DNA of 64,000 bases from JAGREO01 sp020446285 (GTDB lineage Bacteria > Pseudomonadota > Alphaproteobacteria > Geminicoccales > Geminicoccaceae). The position numbers were made by a program, and so were the translations under genes. The first letter of the stretch is position 1. Every line of letters starts with the position of its first letter. The notes under the pieces were generated by a model. It was not told where the DNA came from, ran no database searches, and saw only the letters and a list, made by a program, of their open reading frames with translations. Location of the stretch: NCBI GenBank assembly GCA_041398005.1, contig JAWKVP010000009.1:1-64000 (forward strand). The letters run 5' to 3'. Below, in pieces: positions 43,788 to 52,688 of this stretch.

Positions 43788-44588
43788 TTAGCCAATGCTC
43801 ATGAACACCGGAAACGTCTCGATCATCCAGTTGGCGATCACGTTCATGCTGTCGGTGGCGATCAGCACGGCGAAGGCCACCATCGCGCCGCCCAGAATCT
43901 TTTCCACCTTGCCCAGATGCCGGCGGAATCCCTGCGCCCAGCGCATGAACGGACCGATGAACGCCGCCGCGACGACAAAGGGCAGCGTCATTCCGAGCGC
44001 ATAGACGAGCAGCAATCCCGCACCCTGCCCGGCCGTGTCGGTCGATGCCGCCATGAACAGGATGGCCGCCAGCACCGGCCCGACGCAGGGGGTCCAGCCG
44101 AAGGCGAAGGCCAGCCCGATCAGATACGCACCGAGGAGACCGGCCGGCCGCGCCTCGCCGAGCTCCATGCGCATCTGCCGGTAGAGAAAGGGAATGCGGA
44201 CAATACCGAGAAAGTGCAGGCCGAGCATCAGGACGATCGCCGCGGCCGCGTAGCGCAGCACGTCGAACCATTCGCGAAGCTGCTGGCCGAAGACGCTCGC
44301 GGTCGCGCCAAGGCCCATGAAGATGGTGATGACGCCGAGCGAGAACATGACCGCCGACAGCACCGCCTGCCGCCGCACCGGCCCCATGTCCACGGCCCCG
44401 TCATCCGTCATCCGCTCGAATGACTGGCCGGCCATGTAGCACAGATAGAATGGCACGATGGGCAGGATGCAGGGCGAAATGAAGGACAGAAGCCCGGCAC
44501 CGAACGCAGCACCCATGCCGATATCGAATCCCAACGCCAACCCCTGATCTTTTTTGCTAGTCTGGCTACTGCCCGACCTGTTCGACAT
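43788..44588 (-). CDS. soxV: SoxV, CcdA-type thiol-transporting membrane protein
   Basis: A 266-residue membrane protein with six hydrophobic segments and two functional cysteines in SPCILPIVPFYLCY and GWTPCVGPVL, as in CcdA/DsbD-beta. It carries electrons across the membrane to SoxW. The chosen ATG at 44588 has no clear ribosome site and may be wrong; a start a few codons further in is possible. It is divergent from soxS. Confidence 0.88.
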   Translation of the reverse strand: MSNRSGSSQTSKKDQGLALGFDIGMGAAFGAGLLSFISPCILPIVPFYLCYMAGQSFERMTDDGAVDMGPVRRQAVLSAVMFSLGVITIFMGLGATASVFGQQLREWFDVLRYAAAAIVLMLGLHFLGIVRIPFLYRQMRMELGEARPAGLLGAYLIGLAFAFGWTPCVGPVLAAILFMAASTDTAGQGAGLLLVYALGMTLPFVVAAAFIGPFMRWAQGFRRHLGKVEKILGGAMVAFAVLIATDSMNVIANWMIETFPVFMSIG

Positions 44589-44594
44589 TGAAAC

Positions 44595-44613
44595 ACATCA
44601 ATATGTGAATGTG
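44595..44613. promoter_or_regulatory. Operator-like motif in the soxS-soxV gap
   Basis: ACAT-CAAT-ATGT is a near-palindrome followed by GAATGTG; the same layout occurs in the soxW-soxX gap. It lies between the divergent soxV and soxS starts, where a single repressor could control both. Confidence 0.5.
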
Positions 44614-44643
44614 TATGGCCAATCGCACAAAAGGAGAGCGTCC

Positions 44644-45018
44644 ATGCGGTTCGTGCGTCTCGCCCTGCTGTTGATCGCAACCGGCCTCGCCTCTCCGGCG
44701 CTGCCGTCGGCCGCCGAACTCGTCATGGTCGAGAAGGCGGGATGCGTGTGGTGTCGCCAGTGGCACGCCGCCATCGGCCCGATCTATCCGAAGACCGGAG
44801 AAGCCCGGATCGCTCCGCTGCGCCGCATCGACATCGCCGACCCCGCCCTCGCCGATCTGCAGCTTGCGAGCCCGCCCCGCCTCACACCGACCTTCATTCT
44901 CGTCGACGGGGATCGGGAAGTCGGCCGCATCGAAGGCTATCCCGGCGAGGATTTCTTCTGGGGCCTGCTCGCAAGGCTGCTGGAGAAACTGCCGAAGGAA
45001 GATGCCGGGGGATCCTGA
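44644..45018 (+). CDS. soxS: SoxS periplasmic thioredoxin-like protein
   Basis: A 124-residue exported protein with a signal peptide ending PSAAE and the redox motif GCVWCRQWH. LTPTFILVDG is the cis-proline segment. The ATG at 44644 follows AAAGGAG. SoxS reactivates the Sox system by reducing SoxY disulfides. It is the only sox gene on the plus strand; soxR, which normally precedes it in Paracoccus, is absent. Confidence 0.9.
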   Translation: MRFVRLALLLIATGLASPALPSAAELVMVEKAGCVWCRQWHAAIGPIYPKTGEARIAPLRRIDIADPALADLQLASPPRLTPTFILVDGDREVGRIEGYPGEDFFWGLLARLLEKLPKEDAGGS

Positions 45019-45092
45019 ACGGACGGCACCGGAAACCATCCCGCCGCCTCACCGATCCACGATCGCACCGCAGAGGGATCACGGACAGACCG

Positions 45093-45860
45093 TCAGTCGC
45101 GTCCGGCGAAACGGCGGACGCCGATGCCCGCATCCTCCAGTGCCGCACGGACGGCGCGGGCAATGTCGACGGCCCCCGCCGTGTCGCCATGCACGCAGAC
45201 CGTGTCGATCTGCGTCTCGATGCGCTTGCCCGATTCGGCGATGATCGCCCCCGCCCGGACCATCCCGACGATCCGCCGTGCGGCCAGACCGGCATCGTGG
45301 ATGATGGCCGCCGACTGCGAGCGGCTGATCAGCGAGGCATCGTCAGCATAGGCGCGGTCGGCGAAGATCTCGCAGGCGACGGCGCAGCCGAGATCGCGTG
45401 CCGCGGCCTCCATCGGCGTGCCCGCGAGCACCATGATGACCAGATCAGGGTCGATCCCGAGCGCCGCCTCGTAGAGCGCGCGCGCGGTCTCGCGATCGTT
45501 GGTGATCATGTTGGAAAGGGCACCGTGCAGCTTGAGGTGACGCACCGGCGCACCGGCCGCCCGCGCCATCGAGAGCGATGCGCCGAGCTGGTAGCGGATC
45601 ATGTTGCACAGGCTTTCGCGGGGCATGGCGATCTGCCTGCGGCCGAAGCCGCGCAGATCGTCGAACCCCGGATGGCAGCCGATGCCGACCCCCCGCTCTG
45701 CGGCCATCGCCATGGTCTTCGCCATCACGTCGGGATCGCCGGCATGAAAACCGCAGGCGATGTTGGCCGAGGTGACGATATCGAGAATGGCCTCGTCATG
45801 TCCCATCACCCATGGCCCGAAGCTCTCGCCACAATCGGCGTTGAGATCGATGGTCGTCAC
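45093..45860 (-). CDS. pxpA: 5-oxoprolinase subunit A (LamB/YcsF)
   Basis: A 255-residue LamB/YcsF-family protein. The opening DLNADCGESFG, then ACGFHAGDP, GCHPGFDDLRGFGRR and HLKLHGALSN, are diagnostic. The start is a GTG at 45860 with AGGAGG upstream; the adjacent ATG is out of frame. With PxpB and PxpC it forms the ATP-dependent 5-oxoproline to glutamate enzyme that repairs this toxic cyclisation product. It is 22 bp after pxpC. Confidence 0.92.
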   Translation of the reverse strand: MTTIDLNADCGESFGPWVMGHDEAILDIVTSANIACGFHAGDPDVMAKTMAMAAERGVGIGCHPGFDDLRGFGRRQIAMPRESLCNMIRYQLGASLSMARAAGAPVRHLKLHGALSNMITNDRETARALYEAALGIDPDLVIMVLAGTPMEAAARDLGCAVACEIFADRAYADDASLISRSQSAAIIHDAGLAARRIVGMVRAGAIIAESGKRIETQIDTVCVHGDTAGAVDIARAVRAALEDAGIGVRRFAGRD

Positions 45861-45882
45861 ATTGTCCTCCTGCCCTGCCGGT

Positions 45883-46899
45883 TCATCGAAGATCCTCGCC
45901 AGCGGTCGCACCGCTGATGAGCTGATAGCCGAGAAGATCGGGAATGCTCGCCGGATCGCGGACCAGCGGCCGGACCCGCCCTGCGAGATCATGCCCGGCC
46001 GTTCGGAGCCTGCGGTAATCGTCGAGCGCGGTGGCCGCGTCGATGAATTCGAACCGCAGCACCGTGCCCGGAGCGGCCTGGGCGACAATCGCGAGATCGT
46101 CCGGCACGACCGAGGCGATGCGCGGATAGCCGCCGATGGTCTGGCATTCGGGCATGAGCACGAAGGGTGAGCCGTCGCCCGCGATCTGGACGTCACCGGC
46201 GGTGATGATTTCCGAAACGATGTCGAGCTGGCCGGCGACCCGGAAGGGCTCGCCGTCGAACAGCAGGCGCGCGCCCTGACGATTGCCGCGCGGATCGCGC
46301 CTGAAGGCGGTGGCGATGAAGCGCTCGCGCGTGCCGGAATCGAAGAGCCGTGTCTGCGGCCCTTCGATCAGCCGCACGGTGCCACCGGCGAACCGTGCCC
46401 CGGGCTCCAGCCGGAGGCCCGTCCGCTCCGGTCGCGGATCGCTGCCCGCACCCAGCCTGTCGCCCTCGCCAAGACGCCGGCCGATGCCGGCGAGGAGATG
46501 GGTGGAACGGCTGCCCATGACATTCGCGACATCGATGCCGCCGCCGAGCGCGAGATAGCCGAAGATGCCCGCCTGGGCGGCGCCGATGTCGAGAGCGTCT
46601 CCTTCGCGCAGCCGGTGACAGGCGTTCCATTCAAGCGGTTCGCCATTGAGCGACGCGCGCATCGGCGCCCCGGTGAGCGCCACGCGCAGATCGCCCGTCG
46701 CCTCGAAGAGACCGCCGAACCCTGCCATTTCCAGCACCGCATCGCCCGGTTCACAGCCGAGAAGGGCCGCCGCCTCGATCAGGGCGAGGCGGTCGACCGC
46801 ACCGCCCGGCGAAATACCCTGGGCGAAAAAGCCCGTGCGCCCCCCATCCTGAAGCGTCAGGCCGGGGCCGGCCCGGCGCAGCACCAGCGCGGACGTCAT
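45883..46899 (-). CDS. pxpC: 5-oxoprolinase subunit C (biotin-dependent carboxyltransferase family)
   Basis: A 338-residue protein of the allophanate-hydrolase-subunit-2 family. It opens LVLRRAGPGLTLQDGGR and has GISPGGAVD and ECQTIGGYPRI, the family signatures. It overlaps pxpB by 4 bp. Subunit of the PxpABC 5-oxoprolinase. Confidence 0.92.
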   Translation of the reverse strand: MTSALVLRRAGPGLTLQDGGRTGFFAQGISPGGAVDRLALIEAAALLGCEPGDAVLEMAGFGGLFEATGDLRVALTGAPMRASLNGEPLEWNACHRLREGDALDIGAAQAGIFGYLALGGGIDVANVMGSRSTHLLAGIGRRLGEGDRLGAGSDPRPERTGLRLEPGARFAGGTVRLIEGPQTRLFDSGTRERFIATAFRRDPRGNRQGARLLFDGEPFRVAGQLDIVSEIITAGDVQIAGDGSPFVLMPECQTIGGYPRIASVVPDDLAIVAQAAPGTVLRFEFIDAATALDDYRRLRTAGHDLAGRVRPLVRDPASIPDLLGYQLISGATAGEDLR

Positions 46900-47618
46900 T
46901 CGATCGCCTCCGCCACCGCACCACCCGTTCCGTCGCAGTCATGCGCAAGGATCCGCTCGAACGCCGCCGCACCGATCGCCTCGAAACGGACCTCGTCGCC
47001 CGGACGAAGGCGAAAGGGCGGATCGGCATCGGCGCGAAAGCAGCGGAAGGCGGTCCGGCCGACCTGCCGCCAGCCGGTCGGCGAGGTGACGGCGAACAGC
47101 ACGAACTGGCGGACGGCGACCGTCAGCGCGCCTTGGGGAACGGATCGCGTCAGTTCCGTCTGGCGCGGAATGTTCCAGTGCGGGGGAAGGATGCCGAGAT
47201 AGGGCTGGCCGGGGGCGAAACCGATGGTGAGCACGCGCGTGCGCGCGGCGGTGAGTTCGGCGATGGCCTGATCCGGTTCGAGCCCGGCGAGTTCCGCCGC
47301 CTGCGCCAGTTGCGGGCCGTGCGCACCCTCGAAACAGACCGGAATGCGCCACAGCCGCCGCCCCTGCGGCAGGGGAGCGGCGAGCCAGTCACGCTCCGCC
47401 AGAAGCGCCTCAAGACTTGCCCGCAGCCGGTGATGATCCATCGACATCGGATCAAAGCGCAGGAAGACCGAAGCGAGCGAGGTAGCACTTTCCTCGATAC
47501 CCGGAATCCGTTCATCCTCGACGCGCGCGCGAAAGGCGATGGCGGCACGATTGGCGGCCTCGTCCAGCCTGTCCGCGAACGAAACGAGCATGCCCGAGAG
47601 CCCGAGTTCCGAAATCAT
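46896..47618 (-). CDS. pxpB: 5-oxoprolinase subunit B (allophanate hydrolase subunit 1 family)
   Basis: A 240-residue protein. FGLSGMLVSF-like start (here LGLSGMLVSF), IPVCFEG, IGFAPGQPYLG and SPTGWRQVGRT mark the KipI/PxpB family. The ATG at 47618 has AGGAAG. First gene of a pxpB-pxpC-pxpA transcript. The longer open frame upstream is not supported. Confidence 0.9.
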   Translation of the reverse strand: MISELGLSGMLVSFADRLDEAANRAAIAFRARVEDERIPGIEESATSLASVFLRFDPMSMDHHRLRASLEALLAERDWLAAPLPQGRRLWRIPVCFEGAHGPQLAQAAELAGLEPDQAIAELTAARTRVLTIGFAPGQPYLGILPPHWNIPRQTELTRSVPQGALTVAVRQFVLFAVTSPTGWRQVGRTAFRCFRADADPPFRLRPGDEVRFEAIGAAAFERILAHDCDGTGGAVAEAIE

Positions 47619-47730
47619 CGGCACTTCCTGATGATGGGGTCTCCTTCCCGCATGCCCTTTCCCCGCATGTCCCTTCGGCCCCTGCCCCGGGCCCATTCCC
47701 CGGGCTTGTGGCGGCAGCGAAACGAGAGGC

Positions 47731-48621
47731 TCAGATGCCGGCGTTGAACGTATCGCAGGATTCGATGTCGCCGCTCTGCAGACCGGTCTCGAACCACTCG
47801 ACCCGCTGGTCGGAACTGCCATGGGTGAAACTGTCGGGAACGACATAGCCGCGCGACTGTTTCTGCAGCCGGTCGTCGCCGATGGCGGCGGCGGCATTCA
47901 GCCCCTCGCGGACATCGCCCTTTTCGAGGATCTGCCGTTCTTCATGCGCCCGCCGCGCCCAGACACCGGAAAAGCAGTCGGCCTGCAGCTCCAGCATGAC
48001 GGAGTAGCGGTTGCCCTCGGCCTTGGAAACGCGACCGCGGATATCCTGCACCTGTTTCGAGATCCCGAGCAGCGTCTGCACATGGTGGCCCACCTCGTGG
48101 GCGACGACATAGGCCTGCGCGAAATCGCCCGGCGCGCCGAAACGGCTCTTGAGATCATCGAAGAATGACAGGTCGATATAGACCTTCTGGTCGCCCGGGC
48201 AATAGAAGGGGCCCGCCGCCGAGCTGGCCATGCCGCAAGCCGAGGCGACCTGCCCCTCGAACAGGACGAGCGTGGGCTCGCGATATTCGAGACCGCGCTC
48301 GCGGAACACCGGTTTCCAGACATCCTCCGTTTCGCCGAGCACCGCAGCGACGAAATCCGCGCGTCCGTCCTGCGACGACGGCGTGCCCGTGGGCTGCTGC
48401 GTCTGCTGCACGAAACCGCCGCCACCACCGCCGAGGCCGAGAATGAGTCCGGGATCGATGCCGAAGAACATGGCGATCAGGGCGATGATGATGACACCGA
48501 TACCGCCGCCACCGGCGACCTTGCCGACCCGCATGCCACGACCGGTACCGACGCCGAAGCCGCCACCCGAACCACGACGATCCTCGATGTTGGAGCTTCT
48601 CCTGCTACGTCCAAGCCGCAC
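47731..48621 (-). CDS. Neutral zinc metallopeptidase, YpfJ-like
   Basis: A 296-residue membrane-anchored putative metallopeptidase. It starts with a polar RRSSNIEDRRG, has one hydrophobic helix (IGVIIIALIAMFFGI) and glycine-rich linkers, and then the zinc site HEVGHH with LELQADCFSGVWA downstream, matching the YpfJ/ KPN_02809 family. The GTG start at 48621 follows GGGAGGG, and upstream codons lack a ribosome site. Substrate unknown. It lies between pxpB and amt on the same strand. Confidence 0.88.
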   Translation of the reverse strand: MRLGRSRRSSNIEDRRGSGGGFGVGTGRGMRVGKVAGGGGIGVIIIALIAMFFGIDPGLILGLGGGGGGFVQQTQQPTGTPSSQDGRADFVAAVLGETEDVWKPVFRERGLEYREPTLVLFEGQVASACGMASSAAGPFYCPGDQKVYIDLSFFDDLKSRFGAPGDFAQAYVVAHEVGHHVQTLLGISKQVQDIRGRVSKAEGNRYSVMLELQADCFSGVWARRAHEERQILEKGDVREGLNAAAAIGDDRLQKQSRGYVVPDSFTHGSSDQRVEWFETGLQSGDIESCDTFNAGI

Positions 48622-48757
48622 GCTACCCTCCCGCTGACTGGCTGGCCTCCCGCAGACTCGTCGGGCCGGGCGCAAGTCTACCGGCATGCACGAACCGTGA
48701 CCAGACGGGATGGATACGAACATGCTCCTCGGTGCGCCCCCGCCCCGGACGACGGAC

Positions 48758-48792
48758 AAAAAAATCCCGGGAAGCCATTGAGACTTCCCGGG
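48758..48792 (-). terminator. Rho-independent terminator after amt
   Basis: CCCGGGAAG and CTTCCCGGG form a 9-bp stem with a 9-base loop; read on the minus strand it is followed by a run of seven T (48758-48764). A textbook intrinsic terminator for the ammonium transporter gene. Confidence 0.85.
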
Positions 48793-48825
48793 CAGGCTAT
48801 CCGGCGAATGGCGGGCCTCCGACGC

Positions 48826-50199
48826 TCAGGCCGCGCCGCCGGGACCGAATTCGGGATAGGCTTCCATCCCGATCTCGGCCTGGTCGATACCGGTCGCCTC
48901 GTCCTCCTCGTGGATGCGGATGCCGACGGTCATGCGCAGCACGAACCAGATGACGAGGGAACAGATGAATGTGAACGCGCCGACGGACACGACACCGAGC
49001 GCCTGGGTGGCGAAGGTCGCGTCGGCATTGCTGATCGCAACCGCCAGCGTGCCCCAGATGCCGCAGACCAGATGGGCGGGAATGGCGCCGACCACATCGT
49101 CGATCCGCAGCTTGTCGAGGATCGGTACGGTGACCACGACGAGGACGCCGCCGATCGCACCGACGAGCAGCGACATGCCGAGGCCCGGCGCGAGCGGCTC
49201 GGCGGTGATCGACACGAGCCCGCCGATGGCACCGTTGAGCGTCAGCGTCAGGTCGATCTTGCCGAACTGCAGCCGGCTCGCGAGCATGGCGGCAACGACA
49301 CCGCCACAGGCGGCGATGTTGGTGTTGATGAAGATGTTGGCAATCGCGATGGCATCCGCGCCGGTGCCCATGGCGAGCTGCGAACCGCCATTGAAGCCGA
49401 ACCAGCCGAGCCAGAGGATGAAGGTGCCGAGCGTGGCGAGCGGCAGCGAACTGCCGGGCATCGGGTGCGAGCGGCCGTCACGTCCGAACCGTCCGGCGCG
49501 CGCTCCGAGCAGGAGAACGCCGGCAAGCGCGGCCCAGCCGCCGACCGAATGCACGAGGGTGGAACCGGCGAAATCGGCGAAGCCGCGCTCGGCGAGCCAG
49601 CCACCGCCCCACTGCCAGGCACCGGTGATCGGATAGAGCAGGCCGGTGAGCAGGACGACGAAGCCGAGAAACGGCCAGATCTTGATGCGCTCGGCGAGCG
49701 TACCCGAGACGATCGAGGCGGCCGTGGCGACGAACACCATCTGGAAGAACCAGTCGGAGGATGCGGCATAACCGCCACTGAAATCGCCGGCCAGCGCCGC
49801 GCTGTCATCGGGCGACCAGATCGATGGAATGCCCATGTAACCGCCATCGACGCCGGAATACATGAGATTGTAGCCGACCAGATAGAACATGATGCCGGAA
49901 ATGGCGAACAGCGAGACGTTCTTGAGGCACTGCACGCCGACACTGCGCTTGCGCACGAGCCCGGCCTCGAGCATGGCGAAACCCGCCGCCATGAACATGA
50001 CGAGAAAGCCGGCGATCAGGAACAGCAGGGTGTTGAGAATGTAGGCGGTTTCGGGAGCGACGCCGGGAGCGGCCGCAGCGGCCTCCTGCGCCATGGAGCC
50101 CTGGCTGCAGAAAAGGATCGACAGGAAGACGCCGATCGCCGGCATTCGCCTCTTGAGCACGGGGATCGGGGGCTCGATAATCGGGTGGGTCGTCGGCAT
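48826..50199 (-). CDS. amt: Ammonium transporter
   Basis: A 457-residue Amt/Rh protein. A signal-like helix (PAIGVFLSILFCSQGSMAQ) precedes about eleven transmembrane segments. Conserved parts are DFAGSTLVHSVGGWAAL, FILWLGWFGFNGGS, and the twin-His region (VHSVGG and PAHLVCG). The ATG at 50199 has AGGAGAG. No glnK follows; the terminator closes the unit. A sigma-54 promoter and an NtrC-like palindrome upstream predict induction under nitrogen limitation. Confidence 0.93.
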   Translation of the reverse strand: MPTTHPIIEPPIPVLKRRMPAIGVFLSILFCSQGSMAQEAAAAAPGVAPETAYILNTLLFLIAGFLVMFMAAGFAMLEAGLVRKRSVGVQCLKNVSLFAISGIMFYLVGYNLMYSGVDGGYMGIPSIWSPDDSAALAGDFSGGYAASSDWFFQMVFVATAASIVSGTLAERIKIWPFLGFVVLLTGLLYPITGAWQWGGGWLAERGFADFAGSTLVHSVGGWAALAGVLLLGARAGRFGRDGRSHPMPGSSLPLATLGTFILWLGWFGFNGGSQLAMGTGADAIAIANIFINTNIAACGGVVAAMLASRLQFGKIDLTLTLNGAIGGLVSITAEPLAPGLGMSLLVGAIGGVLVVVTVPILDKLRIDDVVGAIPAHLVCGIWGTLAVAISNADATFATQALGVVSVGAFTFICSLVIWFVLRMTVGIRIHEEDEATGIDQAEIGMEAYPEFGPGGAA

Positions 50200-50285
50200 G
50201 CATCTCTCCTGCTGCGTTCCGTCCATCATTTCGGAGCGGGGCCCGGCGCAAGGGAACGCCGTGCTCCACATCTCCTTGCTGCAGC

Positions 50286-50300
50286 GCAAACACCGTGCCA
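50286..50300 (-). promoter_or_regulatory. Sigma-54 promoter of amt
   Basis: On the minus strand TGGCAC-GGTGT-TTGC matches the -24/-12 consensus exactly, 87 bp or so upstream of the amt start. The fit in sequence, spacing, strand and gene (a classic Ntr target) makes this the clearest promoter in the window. Confidence 0.85.
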
Positions 50301-50342
50301 GTTGGCCGGAGCTGCGGAATCGAGCCTTCGGGACGATCATGC

Positions 50343-50359
50343 TGCATGATTTTTATGCA
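50343..50359. promoter_or_regulatory. NtrC-like binding site upstream of amt
   Basis: TGCAT-GATTTTT-ATGCA is an inverted repeat with seven-base spacing, about 45-60 bp upstream of the sigma-54 site, where an enhancer-binding protein would act. It resembles the NtrC operator (TGCAC-type half-sites) without matching it exactly. Confidence 0.5.
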
Positions 50360-50397
50360 ATGAAAGGTGTGTTGATGAAAAAAGAGGCAGAATCGTG

Positions 50398-51624
50398 ATG
50401 GCAACCAGCCCTGCCCCGAGCCGCTTCGACACGCTCATCGTCGGCGGCGGCCTTACCGGCCTGACACTTGCCATTGCCATCGGCCGGCTCGGCGCGCGAG
50501 TCGCCGTCATCGAGGCACAGCCGCTCGAAGTTCTCGCCTCGGCACCCTATGACGGCCGCGTGACGGCGATCGCGCTCGGCTCGAAACGCCTGCTCGAGGG
50601 CATCGGCGTCTGGCCGGGCATGGCGGATGCGGCCGAGGCCATCCTCGACATCGAGGTGGGAGAGCCGGACAGTCTCGGCATGGTCCACTACGATCACAGC
50701 GAGGTCGGCGACGAACCGCTCGGCTGGATCGTCGAGAACCGCGTCACCCGGCAGGCGCTCATCGAGGCCGCCAGTGCCCTCGACACCGTGCATGTCGCCG
50801 CTCCCGCCCGCATCGACGCCATCGAACGCGATGCGGGCTCCGTCGAGGTGGGGCTGACCAACGGCGAAAGGCTGCGCGGTGCGTTCCTCTGCGTCTGCGA
50901 GGGGCGACAGTCCGCGACCCGCGAACGGCTCGGCATCGGCGCGCGGCGATGGTCCTACGACCAGCTCGGCATCGTCTGCACGCTGGCACATGAAAGGCCG
51001 CATGGCGGACTTGCCGTCGAGCGCTTCTTCCCCGACGGTCCCTTCGCCATGCTGCCGATGCGCGGCAACCGCTCGTCGATCGTCTGGGCACTGGAAACCG
51101 GCCTCGCCCGCGATGTGACCGCCCTCGACGACGCGGCCTTCGTCGCCGAGGTACAGGACCGCCTCGGCGACGGTCTCGGCCGGTTGTCGCTGGAAGGGCC
51201 GCGCTGGAGCTACCCGCTGCAACTCGTCTGGGCCGACAGCTATGTCGCCGACCGCGTCGCCCTCGTCGGCGATGCGGCGCGGGGCATTCACCCCATTGCC
51301 GGGCAGGGCTGGAATCTCGCCCTTCGCGATGTGGCGGCGCTCGCCGAGATCGTCGCCGACCGCATGCGCCTCGGCCTCGATCCGGGCGACGGCACCGCAC
51401 TCGGGGATTATGCCGCATGGCGGCGGTTCGACGGCCTTGCACTGGTCGCTGTCACCGACGGCATCAACCGCCTCTTCGCCAACGATCTGGCTCCCCTGCG
51501 CCTCGCCCGCGAACTCGGCCTCGCCGCGGTCGATCACACGCCGCCCGCACGCCGCTTCTTCATGCGCCACGCCATGGGTCTCGTCGGCGACCTTCCGCGC
51601 CTCATGCGCGGCGAGGCCCTCTGA
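50398..51624 (+). CDS. UbiH/COQ6-family FAD-dependent hydroxylase
   Basis: A 408-residue flavoprotein monooxygenase of the ubiquinone-hydroxylase family. LIVGGGLTGLTLAIAIG is the FAD dinucleotide site, DGRVTAI the early loop, and GDAARGIHPIAGQGWNLALRD the second FAD motif with the UbiH-type GQG. It probably hydroxylates the ubiquinone ring. Start at ATG 50398 with AGAGG upstream; a GTG at 50395 is next to it. It is divergent from amt. Confidence 0.9.
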   Translation: MATSPAPSRFDTLIVGGGLTGLTLAIAIGRLGARVAVIEAQPLEVLASAPYDGRVTAIALGSKRLLEGIGVWPGMADAAEAILDIEVGEPDSLGMVHYDHSEVGDEPLGWIVENRVTRQALIEAASALDTVHVAAPARIDAIERDAGSVEVGLTNGERLRGAFLCVCEGRQSATRERLGIGARRWSYDQLGIVCTLAHERPHGGLAVERFFPDGPFAMLPMRGNRSSIVWALETGLARDVTALDDAAFVAEVQDRLGDGLGRLSLEGPRWSYPLQLVWADSYVADRVALVGDAARGIHPIAGQGWNLALRDVAALAEIVADRMRLGLDPGDGTALGDYAAWRRFDGLALVAVTDGINRLFANDLAPLRLARELGLAAVDHTPPARRFFMRHAMGLVGDLPRLMRGEAL

Positions 51625-51640
51625 AGGGAGACGCCGCCCG

Positions 51641-52594
51641 TCAGGATGGCGGCGGCGCGCTCACCACATTGAGGAGCGGTTCGCCCGCAAGCCTTCGCGC
51701 CAGATTGTCCATGAAGAAGGCAGCGTGCCGCTCCTCCCAGTCGCTCACCTGATCGCTGCAATGCGGGGTTAGAAAGACCCGTTCCATGCCCCATAGCGGG
51801 CTATCCGGCGAAAGCGGTTCGCTCTCGAACACGTCGAGATAGACACCGCGAAACCGCCCCTCTTCGAGAACCGCCACCAGTGCGGGCTCATCGATCACCG
51901 CGCCGCGGGCCGTGTTCACCAGCAGCGCATCCTTCTTCATCGCCATGAGGAGCGGGCGGCCCACGAGCCCGCGCGTGGCATCGGTGAGCGGCAGGTTCAG
52001 GCTGACGATGTCGGCATCCGCCAGCGACCGGCCGAGCTGCGCGAAGGGACGCACCTCGTCGAATCCCGGCGGCAGCCCGCCGCCGCGCGAGACGGCGATG
52101 ACATGCAGTCCGTGCGCCCGTGCGCGTCCGGCAAGCGCACATCCGATGGCACCCGCGCCAACGATGGCGAGCTTCTGCCCGGCGAGAGGGCGGACCGCGC
52201 GCGGCTCGAACCGCCTGTCGGCCTGCGCCTTGCGGAATGCGGCGAAATCGTGATTGAGGGCGATGATCGCACCCATGATGGTGTCGGCCTGGAATTCGGC
52301 GAGGACGCCGCGACCGTTGGTGACGAGAATGCGCCCGGCGTCGAAGCCGGAAAAATGCTCGAAACCGGCACCACCCACATGCAGCCAGCGCAATCCGGGG
52401 CTCTCGACGATCGGGCGGTGCAGGTGACGCGCGAATGAGAAGGTGGTGCAGCTGAAGGCCATCGTGGGTTCGAAACCGCCACCCAGAATATCGGCCAGCC
52501 CGCCCGGCGAGCGCGCCACGGCGATATCGAGGCGTGGATGGCTGCGGCCGAGGGCATCGAGGTAGAGATCGGCACCACTGTGCGCGATCAGCAA
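51641..52594 (-). CDS. D-2-hydroxyacid dehydrogenase (glyoxylate/hydroxypyruvate reductase-like)
   Basis: A dehydrogenase of about 317 residues. The cofactor motif is AIVGAGAIGCALA, and the catalytic Arg and His are in VNTARGAVID and LTPHCSD. The start appears to be a TTG (LLIAHSG) because no ATG fits; a TTG five codons earlier is also possible. It is a second, clearly different member of the family compared with the gene at 17.4-18.3 kb, without the sulfolactate-type start. It converges on the UbiH gene. Substrate is probably glyoxylate or hydroxypyruvate. Confidence 0.8.
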   Translation of the reverse strand: MLIAHSGADLYLDALGRSHPRLDIAVARSPGGLADILGGGFEPTMAFSCTTFSFARHLHRPIVESPGLRWLHVGGAGFEHFSGFDAGRILVTNGRGVLAEFQADTIMGAIIALNHDFAAFRKAQADRRFEPRAVRPLAGQKLAIVGAGAIGCALAGRARAHGLHVIAVSRGGGLPPGFDEVRPFAQLGRSLADADIVSLNLPLTDATRGLVGRPLLMAMKKDALLVNTARGAVIDEPALVAVLEEGRFRGVYLDVFESEPLSPDSPLWGMERVFLTPHCSDQVSDWEERHAAFFMDNLARRLAGEPLLNVVSAPPPS

Positions 52595-52688
52595 ACGTTC
52601 ACTGGATCCGGACAAGCTTCGTCCCCGCTGGCGATGACGGGGACGTGCTACCAGTCTGGAACGCCCGGCGAAAGGGTGCGCCCATGAA

